DNA of 64,000 bases, taken from positions 496,001 to 560,000 of the forward strand of contig OZ251255.1 in assembly GCA_965240325.2 (NCBI GenBank), in the 5' to 3' direction. Below, piece by piece: positions 42,463 to 52,743 of this stretch. Position 1 is the stretch's first letter. Each line of letters opens with the position of its first letter. The notes below the pieces were generated by a model. The model searched no databases, had not been told where the DNA came from, and saw only the letters and a program-made list of their open reading frames with translations. A program made the position numbers and the translations under genes. The stretch comes from Rebecca billardiae RCC1528 (Eukaryota > Haptophyta).

Positions 42463-43959
42463 GTGTTTTCGCCCGATTCGCGATTGCTGCCCTCGTCGTC
42501 TCGCGTGCAGGTCGAACGGGGGCTAAATCGACGCGTTGGAGCGGTACGCTCGGCGCGTCGACACGATCGTGCGACCTGGGGCGATCCTCGCCCGACGTGC
42601 ACGTCGAGCGCTCGCACGGGCCATAGCATCATGCGCTGCGCAAGACAACCACCTCGCACGATCCACCGTCGCGCGTCGGGCTCGGTGCGGAAACGCATTC
42701 ATCACGAGGCGTCTCGCGGGCGGGAAGCGCCATCGCACGCGACGCAAGCTTTGGCGCGGCCTTCTGAACACCATAACCGGAATGCACACACCGGACTGTC
42801 GTCGCGTGACCCGGTTGGCAAGGTCGGGCGCATGCAAATCCGTTTGCTACGGTCGGTGGTGTTCCAGAGCGAGCGATCATCTTTCATCTTTCACGCTCGC
42901 GAGCTCGCGGCCAAGGATCGCTTGGCGCTCGAGGACCCACGTCCGGCCTGCATGGCGTCGACGGTGGCCAATGCGACGGAGGGGCAGCGCGAAGCGGCGT
43001 ACGACGCGCACCGCACGCACCTGCCGGGTCTGCCGCCGTGGCAGGAACCGCGTCTTCGCGAGTCGGCGACTGAGGCGACAGCGCGCTATCACCGATCCCA
43101 GGGGCGCATTCGCGACGAGCTGAAACGTCGCGCGTGCAAGATCGCCGCACCATCCTTGCCCATGGCACGGGCGCTGCGGGACGAGGCCGACGTCGTGAAG
43201 CCAGTGGCACATGCGCTGCGCTTCGTGTGCCTGCTCGAGCAGCGCGTGCCCACCGTCGATCGCGAGTGGCACACGCTCTCGCACTGCGCGCGCGTACACC
43301 GCCAACAGCTCCTGATACCGCCGCACGTGCGAGTGCCGGACCTGTCGCGCGGAGCGGCGAGCGCCGACGAGCGCTTGGACCTGGACGCGCTGTTGCGCAG
43401 CGTGGCGGCCGTGCACGACGCCGACGCGACCTTCGCCGAGCCCATCGTGCCCGGAGCGGACATTGGCATCCTGGCGACACACGATCTCAGCTGGCGACAC
43501 GAGGAGATGCTCACGATCTCCTCTGGCGGATTCGTCGGCGGCGAGGCGCTCGACTACGTCATCGCGGTCGAGATGCGGCACATGCAGCGCGTACGCGAGC
43601 TCGCGCGAAGCCACGGGCTGCCCGTCCCGCCCCGCGTGCTGCACGTTCCCTCGTGGGTGTGGACCTTGCTCATGGGCGCGGGCGTGTACGCGTGGGAGAA
43701 GGTGGCCGACATCTTTGCGCTCTTCGACCAGAACGAGTACGCCGTGCTCTCCTTCATCATCAACCAGGACGGCAACCACTGGGCGCAGGGGGTCGTCGAC
43801 TTGCGGCGCGAGATCATCGAGTACCGCGAGCCCCTGGGCGGAGGCGACATGATCGGCTTCGTTTCGAACGTGCAGCTGCTGCTCGCCGACGCGCAAGAGA
43901 CAGAGAGACAGAAATCGGTAGGATGCACTGAACATCACACTCCGGCCGCCACAACTTGA
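42463..43959 (+). pseudogene. Ulp1/C48-type protease remnant, probably inactive
   Basis: Reading frame of 498 residues; the true start is uncertain. The last 150 residues follow the Ulp1/SENP core: GEALDYVIAVEMRHMQRV, VLHVPSWVWTLLMGAGVY, FALFDQNEYAVLSFIINQ, then NHWAQGVVDLRREIIEYREP. The HW motif supplies the catalytic His (about residue 439). Seventeen residues later, where SENP enzymes have Asp in YYDS, this protein has Glu (YREP). The frame ends about 40 residues after that, before the Gln and nucleophilic Cys region (normally 60-70 residues after the His), and no QxxxDCG motif was found downstream. A possible donor (TCG|GTAGG near 43919) exists without a convincing partner exon. Such proteases are frequent cargo of DNA transposons and large viruses, and this may be a relic of one. 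The N-terminal 250 residues are unrecognised. Confidence 0.5.
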
Positions 43960-44281
43960 ACTGTTTTCGTGTTTAGCTCCAAGGACAAACCGTCACCGTC
44001 AGGCGCACACGGGCACGCCGCCGTCGCACGCCAATCAGTTGGCAAGTGCGTGCGCGCAGTCGCCAAGGCTCGGCACGATGACGAGTAGCATCACAGTGGG
44101 TGCAGGAATACACGCGCAATCACACTGTCGCTGAGCTCGCACCAGAGTCATCTGTCGCGTTATTATTCGTCAGTGAGTCGGGTAGCTCACAATCATCTCG
44201 GTATGATGTCGCATTGTTATTCGTAGTCATCCTGCCCGTCAAACCGCTATAAATAAAAGGCGCGAACCCGCTGGGGAAATA

Positions 44282-44836
44282 TTGCGACAGCACTGGCACG
44301 GCCCGCCGACCCCCCCGCCCGCCAGGGCTGAGTTTATTTATTTACAACGAATACGTACACTACAGGTAAGGACGACGCGGGTGGCTCCTGATCGGATTCA
44401 GTCCGGGCGGCACAGTGCGCAGCGTTTCTGTACCGCTTGCCAAACTAACGTGCGAGATCGGCACGCCGAGGCCCCCAAAAAAACATTTTCTGTGCTTCGT
44501 CGGACCAATAGACTAAACGAAGATCGGCTAGGAGATCGGAAGAGAATCAGCTTTGCAGCCGAAGGCCCTCTTGGGAGTCGGAGCTCCTTCCAAGCAGGGC
44601 GGCGCGGCCTCACCGCCGCCGCCGCGTCTGGGAGAGGAATCTCGGAATTCCTCAACGACACCATGAGCACGCTGCCCGGCGTCGCCGGCGCCGCGCACGT
44701 GGCGTTGCCCTCGGCGCGCTCCTCGGGGGAGCACGACGAACACGCGCTGCCCGCACCCGTCGACGCCTTCCTCTTCGCCTTGGGCGCGCTCGTGCTATGG
44801 AACCTGCGAGTGCAGGAGCAGAAGCTCTTTATCTAA
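44282..44836 (+). CDS. hypothetical protein, 184 aa
   Basis: Open frame preceded by a TATA-like sequence (CTATAAATAAAAGG, about 44248-44261). The C-terminus has a hydrophobic stretch (DAFLFALGALVLWNL). No family recognised. It lies between a protease remnant and an inverted-repeat relic, so it may belong to decayed mobile DNA. Confidence 0.2.
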   Translation: MRQHWHGPPTPPPARAEFIYLQRIRTLQVRTTRVAPDRIQSGRHSAQRFCTACQTNVRDRHAEAPKKTFSVLRRTNRLNEDRLGDRKRISFAAEGPLGSRSSFQAGRRGLTAAAASGRGISEFLNDTMSTLPGVAGAAHVALPSARSSGEHDEHALPAPVDAFLFALGALVLWNLRVQEQKLFI

Positions 44837-45049
44837 ATGTCGTGCGGCACCCGTTGGCCCGAGTGCACGCCGCGCCGCGCCGTGCTGAGGGGGCAAGCAT
44901 GCGCGGCTGGGCGCCGCTCGGCCGGCTGCTGAGGTCGCGCAAGTCGGTGAATTCGGCGCGCGACCCGAGGCTCCCCAGCGAGGAGTCGAGCAGATGGATG
45001 TCCCATCTGCGGCTTACGGAGAGGCTGAACCGTTATGCGGTACGATGAC

Positions 45050-47240
45050 GAGCACGCATGGCGATGTTTACAAGGTCGTCGACACCCAGGGTGGGCTGGC
45101 TATGGTGAAGCTCACACGACGCGCGTCCGCCGAGAACAGCACAGCCCGATGCAAGGCCCAGCTTCTCAGGAAGCTCAGGTACGCGTCCGGCGCGCTGCCT
45201 GGATGCAGCACGCACATCACAGTGCCCCTCGTCGCCCGCCGCCGTTCGCTTGTACGCCTGCAGGTGGAGGTGTCCACTGCGTACCAGTATTCATTGGGAC
45301 GGGCGACGCCCGAGGACAGAGGGCGATGGGCATATCCTGGCACGGCAGGGTTCCATTCCAATTCAGCCCTCGCGGCACGCGCGCGCGCCGTACGCGCGCG
45401 CAGTTCTTCACGATCACCTCACGGCCGGGGCGCGACGCGCGCGCGCCCGGCGGCCTTAGTCAGGAGGCGGCGTGACTCTGACGATCGTGGAGACGGACTT
45501 TGTATACCTCTGTGGATGGCGGCATCGGACGCAGCTGAGTGACTTCAAGGTCCGGACCCGGGCGCCGAGACCGCGGACAGACTCGTAGATTTTGGACGCC
45601 GGACGCGGTCCTGACCGCTGACACCCTGACGAGTGACGGCTGACCTGCACCGGCCGCGCCGGAGCCGGGTGCCGGGCGCGGCAGCGCCGGGCGCGCCTCA
45701 GACAGGAGTCAGCTGGCATCAGGCTCCCGCTCAGGGCCGCGCAGGCGGCCTACATCAGCCTTACTGCTGCGGTACGGCTGATGCTATCTATATACTTATA
45801 TGATCAGCATGCTGCTATATATGAATATGATGCCATCTGCTCAGTCTCAGTAAGTCAGATCAGATCCGCCGGCGTCTTCTCACGACTTCTGTCTTGCGCG
45901 GACCGACTTAGGCCGGGCGTCACGGTGTAACTGCTCGGACCCGCGTGCCACTCGGACAGCGGCTCCGGCTCCCGCCCCGGTGCCGCACTCGACTGGCGAC
46001 CGACTGGCGCCGCTGTCTCGTCACTGACGCGTACGGCGGACGGTCTGACGGACTGACACGTCGAGTCCGACTGTCCGAGCCCTCGTCGGCTACTACGGAG
46101 TACGGTGCTATGACTGTCTCACGTTATCGAACTGACGCGTGTCTCAGTCTGGCTCTCCTGTCTCCGTCGATCCGACTCGTCTGTCGGACCGTGCGGTCAT
46201 CCGTGCCGGTCCGGAGAGTACAAGTCACGCACTGAGTCTGAGTCCGGCGGTCCCGGAGTGACCGTCGGACTGACAGTCTGACTGCTGGAGCAGTATCTGA
46301 GCGGTACTAGCCGACGGTACGGACGTATAGTTTAAGTTTTGAATAAGTTTGCAATGGCGACGGCGCCCGTTTAGATTATTAATCGATCGACGACGATAAT
46401 ATTTAGCGCGCGCGGCATGACAGCCGGCATGACGATCGAGCCCGACGCGCCGAACTTCTCGGAGGAGGCCTGAGCACTGTCGTGACCGTTGCCAACGGTC
46501 ACGACTCCGGACACCCTGGGACTGGCTGGGTGGGCGGCCGCGGGCCAGCCCGGTCATTACGCGGCAGCCGTCGTCCGTGTGTGACTGAACGACGCGGACT
46601 CGTCAGCCGGACGACTGACTGGCGGCGGCACCGCGTCCCGCACTCCGCCGCGCCGGCGGCGCGTCGGCGCGCGGCGACGCAGGCTTGGTGCACGACTGCG
46701 AAGGCACGGCAGCCGAAGCCAGTTGCGTAGGCGACTGCGTCAGCACGTGTGCGCCCCGGACTCGACCGTCTGCCGCACAACGGAGCCTGTTGCCGCCACG
46801 CAAGCCCAGCGGCGCGCGCTGCGCACGCTCGGACCGCGCGGGCTGGCTTGCCCTCAGCTGTCCTCGCGCATCGCCTGTCCCAATCAATACGGGTACGCCG
46901 TGGACGCCTCCACAAGCCGAAGGCGAAGGGCGTGATCATCGAGTGCCTCGGATGCCAGCAGAAGGAGTTTGGCATCGGCACGGACGTCGGTGGGTGGACG
47001 TTCGACGGCACCGACAAGCACTCCATGACCGAGTCTGCCAGCTTCATGTACCGCCGCTTCTGCTTCGGCCCGATGCGTGAGACGACGTACGTGCTGAGCG
47101 GGCCGCAAGCCACTCGGCGGCCGGTCCACGCCGCACGCGGGGTGCGGCCAAGCTCGGCCTGACGGCGGTGTGGTTGCCAGCGGTCGGGCGTCGTGTGAGT
47201 TTCACCGCAGGCCGCCCACCCTGCGCATTGACGACCATGC
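45050..47240. mobile_element. decayed element with inverted, protein-like arms
   Basis: Two diverged copies of the same sequence face each other. The plus copy at about 45086-45325 contains a block encoding QGGLAMVKLTRRASAENSTA and a block reading GTCCACTGCGTACCAGTATTC on to GGGCGACGCCCGAGGAC. The minus copy at about 46855-47222 contains the corresponding QGGRPAVKLTRRPTAGNHTA block and the complement of the second block. The blocks are about 190 bp apart in the first copy and about 300 bp apart in the second. The extra sequence on the plus strand at about 46930-47100 reads VIIECLGCQQKEFGIGTDVG and then GWTFDGTDKHSMTESASFMY, which looks coding but is unrecognised. The 1.5 kb between the arms has no gene. 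Probably a rearranged transposon or inverted gene-fragment pair. Confidence 0.45.
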
Positions 47241-47980
47241 AAACGTCGCCGTACGCGCCCGATCCCGCACGAGTTGCCTTGCACAGTAAGCCGTATGGCC
47301 CATCGTGGACGCCCTTCGCAAGCTGTCGCCACTTCGCCGCGGTCTCCTAGTTTTCCGCTCCCGCAAGCCTTCAACTTTGCTTGAGACCCCTTCGACCGCT
47401 GAGAAACCCGCACAAATCCAGCGAACAGTGGCCGAGATGCTAACAAGATTGCAGCTAGGCCGAATCGGCATCATCGTGCCTTTCGGGATGACGATTGGCT
47501 CTTTCAACTTTGATTCCAAAGATTCATAAAGATGCTATTGAGATAATATGTCTCACTTTGTCCCGGGAGAAGTTGAGATGATCCATCGACCGACCAATGG
47601 GAAGGCAGAACCGCGGGCATCGCGAAAAAAAGCGTGAATTGTTCGCGGGTTGCGGCCCAGGCCCGACAAAAAACGCAGCGCCCCACGATCGTCGACACCG
47701 CCAGGCGCCAGGCGCGGAGTCCTGGGCGAGTTGCCGGCGGCCCAGAGCCGCATAGCCTGCACCGCTGATCCGGGATCACCGATCAGTCAGCGGCTTGAGC
47801 GCGGCTTTCGGAGCTGCTGGAGCGCGATCCACCTGCGCTGCGCGGCTCGCATGGCCCTGCTGAGTGCTGTGCCCGCCAGAGCGAGCGAGCACTGGGCGCC
47901 AGCATATGGTGACTGGCCTCAGCACAGCCCGACTAACGATATATATGAATACTAATAAACAGGGCCCGTGGGCGGAGTTC
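47241..47980. other. intergenic region
   Basis: No recognisable gene. A 74-codon frame (47305-47529) has balanced amino-acid use (TVAEMLTRLQLGRIGIIVPF) but no family or context. The region ends at the CACGTG cluster that marks the left edge of the primase element. Confidence 0.4.
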
Positions 47981-48070
47981 GTGATCACGTGAGCGTGATA
48001 TATCACGGTGTGATCACGTGACGCGTGATCACGTGACGCGTCACGTCGGCAATGGGTCCGTCACGTGACA
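47981..48070. repeat. left terminal CACGTG / GTGATCACGTGAC cluster
   Basis: Four CACGTG hexamers at 47986, 48015, 48030 and 48062, three of them within GTGATCACGTG(A). The unit GCGTGATCACGTGAC recurs in inverted orientation at the right side of the element (about 52485-52500). Candidate recognition site for an element-encoded or host factor. Confidence 0.7.
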
Positions 48071-48899
48071 GCAGTCCGGTAGCCATGGTGTGCACCCGGA
48101 CAGCACCCGGGCCCCAGGCCGCGGCAGTGCGCGCCTGCGTTCGGGCCGGCGCCGACTCCGCCGAGTAGAGTCCTCGACGAGCCCGCAAGGCGGGTTCGCG
48201 GCCGCAGTCGGATGAGCGCCGTGGCGGACGCGCCGAGCGCGGAGGCGGGCGCGCCGCGGAGGCCGCGCGTGAGAAGAAGCGCCTCAAGCTGGGGGAGCGC
48301 CAGCTGAGCAAGGCGCGCCCGATCCCATCCTCGAGCGCACCAAAAATGGCCACGCGTGCGGCCCGCGCTGCGGAAGCCCGGGAAGGGCTCCGGCGCGGTG
48401 AGTGCGCGAGCTGGCCAAGTTCGGATGGCTCGCGGCAGGCGAGCCTCATGCAGGTATTCAAAGACGGGGCTGCTGACCACGACTAGTCGGAGTGCAGCTG
48501 TCTAATCGCGCTCTTCATTCTGAGTACTCGTCCGCTGAGTATTCTAGTCTATCGTAGACTATACTAGATTTCGTCAATATTCACTCCCAGATAGCTAGGC
48601 CCAAAAGTTTTCTTCGCCTCGGGCCGGCTGGGCCCGGGGGGGAAACCCCGGACCCCCCCGGTGTACCCTGTGATTTTTGCAGGAATCTGTAGTGTCACGG
48701 CACCCTCCCCCCCTGCCCCTAGGGGGCCCATAGGGGCGACCCCCCAGATACCCAGGCTGAGCGGCTTTCTACCCCTCTGTAGGGACATGTCCCGGAAGTC
48801 ACCGGCTGCCCATAGTGTGCACGACACTGTTTGATTCCTCTGTATAGTCAGCGACGGTCCGCGCGCGCGCCGCCGCGCCGCGGCGCCGCCAGCTGCCGC

Positions 48900-49740
48900 T
48901 GGCGGCGGCCGCCCGCCGCGCCGCGCCAAGACCCCCCCCCACCCGACCGCCCGACCCGACCCGACTGCCCGACTGCCAGTGCCACGCCGCGCCAAGACCC
49001 CCCCCCCCCCCACCCGACCGCCCGACCCGACCCGACTGCCCGACTGCCACGCCAGTCCGGGGCTAGTCCGGGCCAGTCCGGGCCATGGCCGCCGCGCCGC
49101 CGCCGCGCCAAGACCCCCCCCCCCCACCCGACCGCCCGACCCGACCCGACTGCCCGACTGCCAGTGCCACGCCGCGCCAAGACCCCCCCCCCCCCAACCC
49201 GACCGCCCGACCCGACCCGACCGCCCGACTGCCACGCCAGTCCGGGGCTAGTCCGGGCCAGTCCGGGCCATGGCCGCCGCGCCGCCGCCGCGCCCGAAGA
49301 CCCCCCCCCCCACCCGACCGCCCGACCCGACCCGACTGCCCGACTGCCAGTGCCACGCCGCGCCAAGACCCCCCCCCCTCACCCGACCGCCCGACCCGAC
49401 CCGACTGCCCGACTGCCACGCCAGTCCGGGGCTAGTCCGGGCCAGTCCGGGCCATGGCCGCCGGCGCCGCGCCGCCGCGCCAAGACCCCCCCCCCCACCC
49501 GATCGCCCGCCGACCCGACCCGACTGCCCGACTGCCAGTGCCACGCCGCGCCAAGACCCCCCCCCCCACCCGACCGCCCGACCCGACCCGACCGCCCGAC
49601 TGCCATGCCAGTCCGGGGCTGCCACGCCAGTCCGGGGCTAGTCCGGGCCAGTCCGGGCCATGGCCGCCGCGCCGCGCCGCGCCAAGACCCCCCCCCCACC
49701 CGACCGCCCGACCCGACCCGACTGCCCGACTCGGGGCCAC
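48900..49740. repeat. C-rich tandem array, period about 182 bp
   Basis: About four and a half copies. Each unit contains CCAGTCCGGGCCATGGCCG (at about 49077, 49259, 49441 and 49650), a run of 8-13 C, and CCCGACCCGACCCGACTGCC blocks. Long Pro/Arg reading frames across it are low-complexity artefacts. Reverse-oriented units recur at 52075-52260 on the far side of the primase gene. Confidence 0.9.
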
Positions 49741-49779
49741 GCCCCGGCCGCCCGGCCGGGGCACAACGCGCGCGCGCCG

Positions 49780-50465
49780 CGCTGGGTGGACAAATGGGGG
49801 CGTGGCGCGCGCGCGCGCGCCGTCGCGCGGCCGACGACCTCGGTCGCCAGCGCGCTCGCCGCGCGACCGCGGCGCGCGTGGCCGGGTGCGCACGCCGCGG
49901 GCGGCGCAGCGCGAGGACGGACGGGTCGCCGCGCCGCGCCGCGCGCGCGCCGCGCCGGGTGGACAAATGGGGGCGTGGCGCGCGCGCGCGCGCCGTCGCG
50001 CGGCCGACGACCTCGGTCGCCAGCGCGCTCGCCGCGCGACCGCGGCGCGCGTGGCCGGGTGCGCACGCCGCGGGCGGCGCAGCGCGAGGACGGACGGGTC
50101 GCCGCGCCGCGCCGCGCGCGCGCCGCGCCGGGTGGACAAATGGGGGCGTGGCGCGCGCGCGCGCGCCGTCGCGCGGCTGACGACCTTGGCCGCGCGCGCG
50201 GGCCCCGCGCGCGCGCGCGCGCCGCGCCGGGTGGACAAATGGGGGCGTGGCGCGCGCGCGCGCGCCGTGCGGCCGACGACCTCGGTCGCCAGCGCGCTCG
50301 CCGCGCGACCGCGGCGCGCGTGGCCGGACGCGCACGCTGCGGGCGGCGCCGAGCGCGAGGAGACGGGTCGATGCGCCGCGCACGAGCGACCCGCCCGGCT
50401 GAGCCAACCGTGACTGCCCGCCGCGCCGTGCGCGCGCCTTGTCCGGGTGGACAAATGGGGGCGTG
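49780..50465. repeat. GC-rich tandem array, period about 173 bp
   Basis: Five occurrences of GGGTGGACAAATGGGGGCGTGG, starting near 49783, 49957, 50130, 50229 and 50444, separated by CG-alternating tracts and a CGACCTCGGTCGCCAGCGCG block. One unit is shortened to about 100 bp and one is lengthened. Non-coding. It lies just beyond the 3' end of the primase gene, so it may be a termination, regulatory or replication region. Confidence 0.9.
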
Positions 50466-50723
50466 GGGGCGCCGGCGCCGCATCAGCGTGGGCACGTAGG
50501 CGTTCGACCGCTCAGCCGCGCAGCTTCCAACTCCGATATGTATAATATTCTGAATATATAATAATGCTGACGTCGTCTGCCCATCCGCACTGACCACTGT
50601 GTGCTGAGGATGCATTCTGACCGATACGCGACTGTTACCGTTATTGATTGCCGCGTCGTCGTCCTAACTCTAAACTCAGACTAACATTAACAAGTGGCGC
50701 GGCCGAGCAGCTAGCTGCAGCAG

Positions 50724-52070
50724 CTAAGTTCCGCCGAAGGCGTCGGAGCAGAGCGCCGCAAACGTCTGGCCAGGGGCGGGCAGCGCCGCGGCGGTGCCGC
50801 AGCCGGCCTCACGGGCGGGCTGCTGCGCGGGGCCGCAGCACCCGCGCGCGCACGCGCCGCTGGGCAGATGGCGGTACGGCAGCCCCCGGAGGCGAACGGC
50901 GCGCGCGCCGCCGCGCCGGCCGCCAGCAGCGGCGGCGACGCACACAGGATCACCGCAGCACAGGTCCATGCCGTCGGCGTTGGCGACGTAGTAGACGGTC
51001 CTGCTCGCATGCTCGCCGCGCTTGCGCTCGCACCACCTGCTCGTGGTCGAGCACGTCGCGATGCGGCCGTGCGGCGTGCTCCCTGCGTACACCCGCTGGA
51101 CGCGCGGCCAGTGCCCGGCGGCGCCTGCGCCGGCCGCGTGCGCGACGAGCTGCGCGTTGAGCCACGCGACGAGCGCGCCGCGCCCCGCGGCGCGCGCGCA
51201 GAGCGGCGCCTGCGGGTGAGGCGGCGGGCACGGCGGCGCACGCCGCGCCGCCGCCGGCGCGCCGGGGCGGGCGCTGCCCGCCGCGGCGCTCGCGGCGAAC
51301 TCGAAGCGCTCGGTGCGCAGCCGCGTCAGCGCGAGCCAACGCGCCGGCTCGCAGCGCTGCCGCAGGGCGTGCCCGGCCGGCAGCGCCGAGAGCCAGGCGC
51401 AGCGCACGACGCCCGAGCCGTCGGCAGCGACGACGGCGGCGGGCAGGTAGGGCGGGCCGCCGTCCGCCTTGGCCGTGAACGGCAAGCGCAAGCCGGAGCG
51501 GTAGATCGACCCATCGACCTCGGCCTTGGCAAAGAGGGCGCGCACAGGGCTCGCCTGCAGCCGCACGTCCAGCTCCCGCGCGACGCGCTGCGCCTCCGAA
51601 GAGCTCAGGACCGCACTGTCGCCCCAGGTGGCGTGCAGGCCCGCGCGGAACAGGCCGGCGTCGTCCGCGGCGACCCCGAGGCGCGAGGGCGTCGCCGCGC
51701 GCGCCGAGACGTGCACGGCGTGGCCGCGCGCGGGACGGGGCACGCCGTGGAACGCAGCGTCTGCCGCGTCGTAGAGGTCGACGAGCAGCGCGGCGAGGGC
51801 GTCGTACGAGGGCATGCGGGAGAAGCGCAGATCCACGTCGACGCCGAACCGCGCGCGCGCGCCGAACGTCTCGACGACCATGGGCGCGCGCGCGCCAAGC
51901 AGCGCGTACGACGACGCGACGAGCGCGTCCAGCCGCGGCAGAGAGGCGCTCGGCACGTGCAGCCGACCGCCCACCCTGTGGCCGTCGGCGTCGCGGAGGA
52001 ACACAATCTCGTGGGTGCACGGCTCGTCGCCGCCGGCGCGCGCGCGATTTGCCCCGGCCGGTGGTAGCAC
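50724..52070 (-). CDS. archaeo-eukaryotic primase (PrimPol/UL52-like)
   Basis: 448 residues, single exon. Motif I is GVDVDLRF (Asp78 and Asp80, the metal-binding DxD). Motif II is FRAGLHATW (His146), of the GLH form typical of primases from large DNA viruses. Motif III is VDGSIYRSGLRLPFTAK (residues 185-201), matching the D...YR..LR.P..K nucleotide-binding signature. Near the C-terminus RWCERKRGEHASRTVYYVAN followed by CCGDPVC gives Cys347-x6-His354-x17-Cys372-x4-Cys377, the zinc knuckle of PrimPol and UL52 primases. All catalytic residues are present, so the enzyme should be competent to start DNA or RNA chains. The gene starts (MLPPAGANRARAGG) at the inner edge of the right-hand inverted C-rich repeat and ends 260 bp from the inner tandem array, so it is the sole cargo of the inverted-repeat element. 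A host PrimPol gene engulfed by repeats is the main alternative. No helicase domain is present. Confidence 0.8.
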   Translation of the reverse strand: MLPPAGANRARAGGDEPCTHEIVFLRDADGHRVGGRLHVPSASLPRLDALVASSYALLGARAPMVVETFGARARFGVDVDLRFSRMPSYDALAALLVDLYDAADAAFHGVPRPARGHAVHVSARAATPSRLGVAADDAGLFRAGLHATWGDSAVLSSSEAQRVARELDVRLQASPVRALFAKAEVDGSIYRSGLRLPFTAKADGGPPYLPAAVVAADGSGVVRCAWLSALPAGHALRQRCEPARWLALTRLRTERFEFAASAAAGSARPGAPAAARRAPPCPPPHPQAPLCARAAGRGALVAWLNAQLVAHAAGAGAAGHWPRVQRVYAGSTPHGRIATCSTTSRWCERKRGEHASRTVYYVANADGMDLCCGDPVCVAAAAGGRRGGARAVRLRGLPYRHLPSGACARGCCGPAQQPAREAGCGTAAALPAPGQTFAALCSDAFGGT

Positions 52071-52422
52071 GGGCGGCCGGGCGTGGCAGTCCGAGGCAGT
52101 CGGGCGGTCGGGTCGGGTCGGGCGGTCTGGTGGGGGGGGGGTCTTGGCGGGCGCGCGGCGGCCATGGCCCGGACTGGTCCGGACTAGCCCCGGACCGGCG
52201 TGGCAGTCGGGCGGTCGGGTCGGGTCGGGCGGTCAGGTGGCCCGCCAAGCACAGCGGCCGTGGTCGGGTGCCGCCCGCCAGCACGGCGGCCGTGGTCGGG
52301 TGGGCCCGACTGCACCGCTCAACAGCTAGGGATGACGAGGAATCGGGCGTGTCACGTCGGCCAATCAGAGCGCGCGCGCGTGCGCGCCCAGTTACAGCTT
52401 CCCGCACTCTTCCTGGAAACTC

Positions 52423-52530
52423 CAGATTCCTGCAAAAATGGCAGGATAGACCCCCCCCCCGTCGGCCGGACTCGTCACGTGTTGTCACGTGATCACGCAG
52501 CCTGTTGGGCAGCCGTGCTGACGACACGTG
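52423..52530. repeat. right terminal inverted motifs of the primase element
   Basis: CAGATTCCTGCAAAAAT (52423-52439) is the exact complement of 48673-48689. It is followed by a C run and CACGTG at 52476, 52486 and 52525, with TGTCACGTGATCACGC mirroring the left-end unit (15 of 16 bases). Confidence 0.75.
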
Positions 52531-52699
52531 ATGGTCATTGTAAGACGAATTTAGGTGGGCCCACTGGCCACTGTGGGATTATGGTGTAATAGTGACGCAG
52601 AGCGCGAGCTCATAGCGCGGTGTTTACTTTCGTCTCGAGCTGGATTCCAGCCCCAGGAGATGGCCCCTGGCCCGCCTGGTTGAAAAACCAGTGGTGCAT

Positions 52700-52711
52700 G
52701 CTGTATGTATA

Positions 52712-52743
<32 letters not shown>

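Larger units (their letters stand above)
47981..52530. mobile_element. 4.5-kb inverted-repeat element carrying a primase gene
   Basis: The two sides mirror each other. Outermost are CACGTG/GTGATCACGTGAC motifs (left about 47981-48070; right about 52476-52530). Next is a perfect 17-base inverted pair: ATTTTTGCAGGAATCTG at 48673-48689 and its complement at 52423-52439. Inside are C-rich repeat units (left array about 48900-49740; about one and a half units in reverse orientation at 52075-52260). The interior holds a second tandem array (49780-50465) and a single gene, a primase (50724-52070, minus). This nested symmetry is what a transposon or integrated replicon would show. No transposase, integrase or polymerase is visible, and no target-site duplication could be defined. 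Confidence 0.6.

Noticed and set aside
48831-50407. Long Pro/Arg/Gly frames on both strands
   Set aside because: They read through non-coding 182- and 173-bp tandem arrays.
48900-50465. Possible CRISPR-like array
   Set aside because: Units are about 175 bp direct tandem repeats without unique spacers, in a eukaryotic context.
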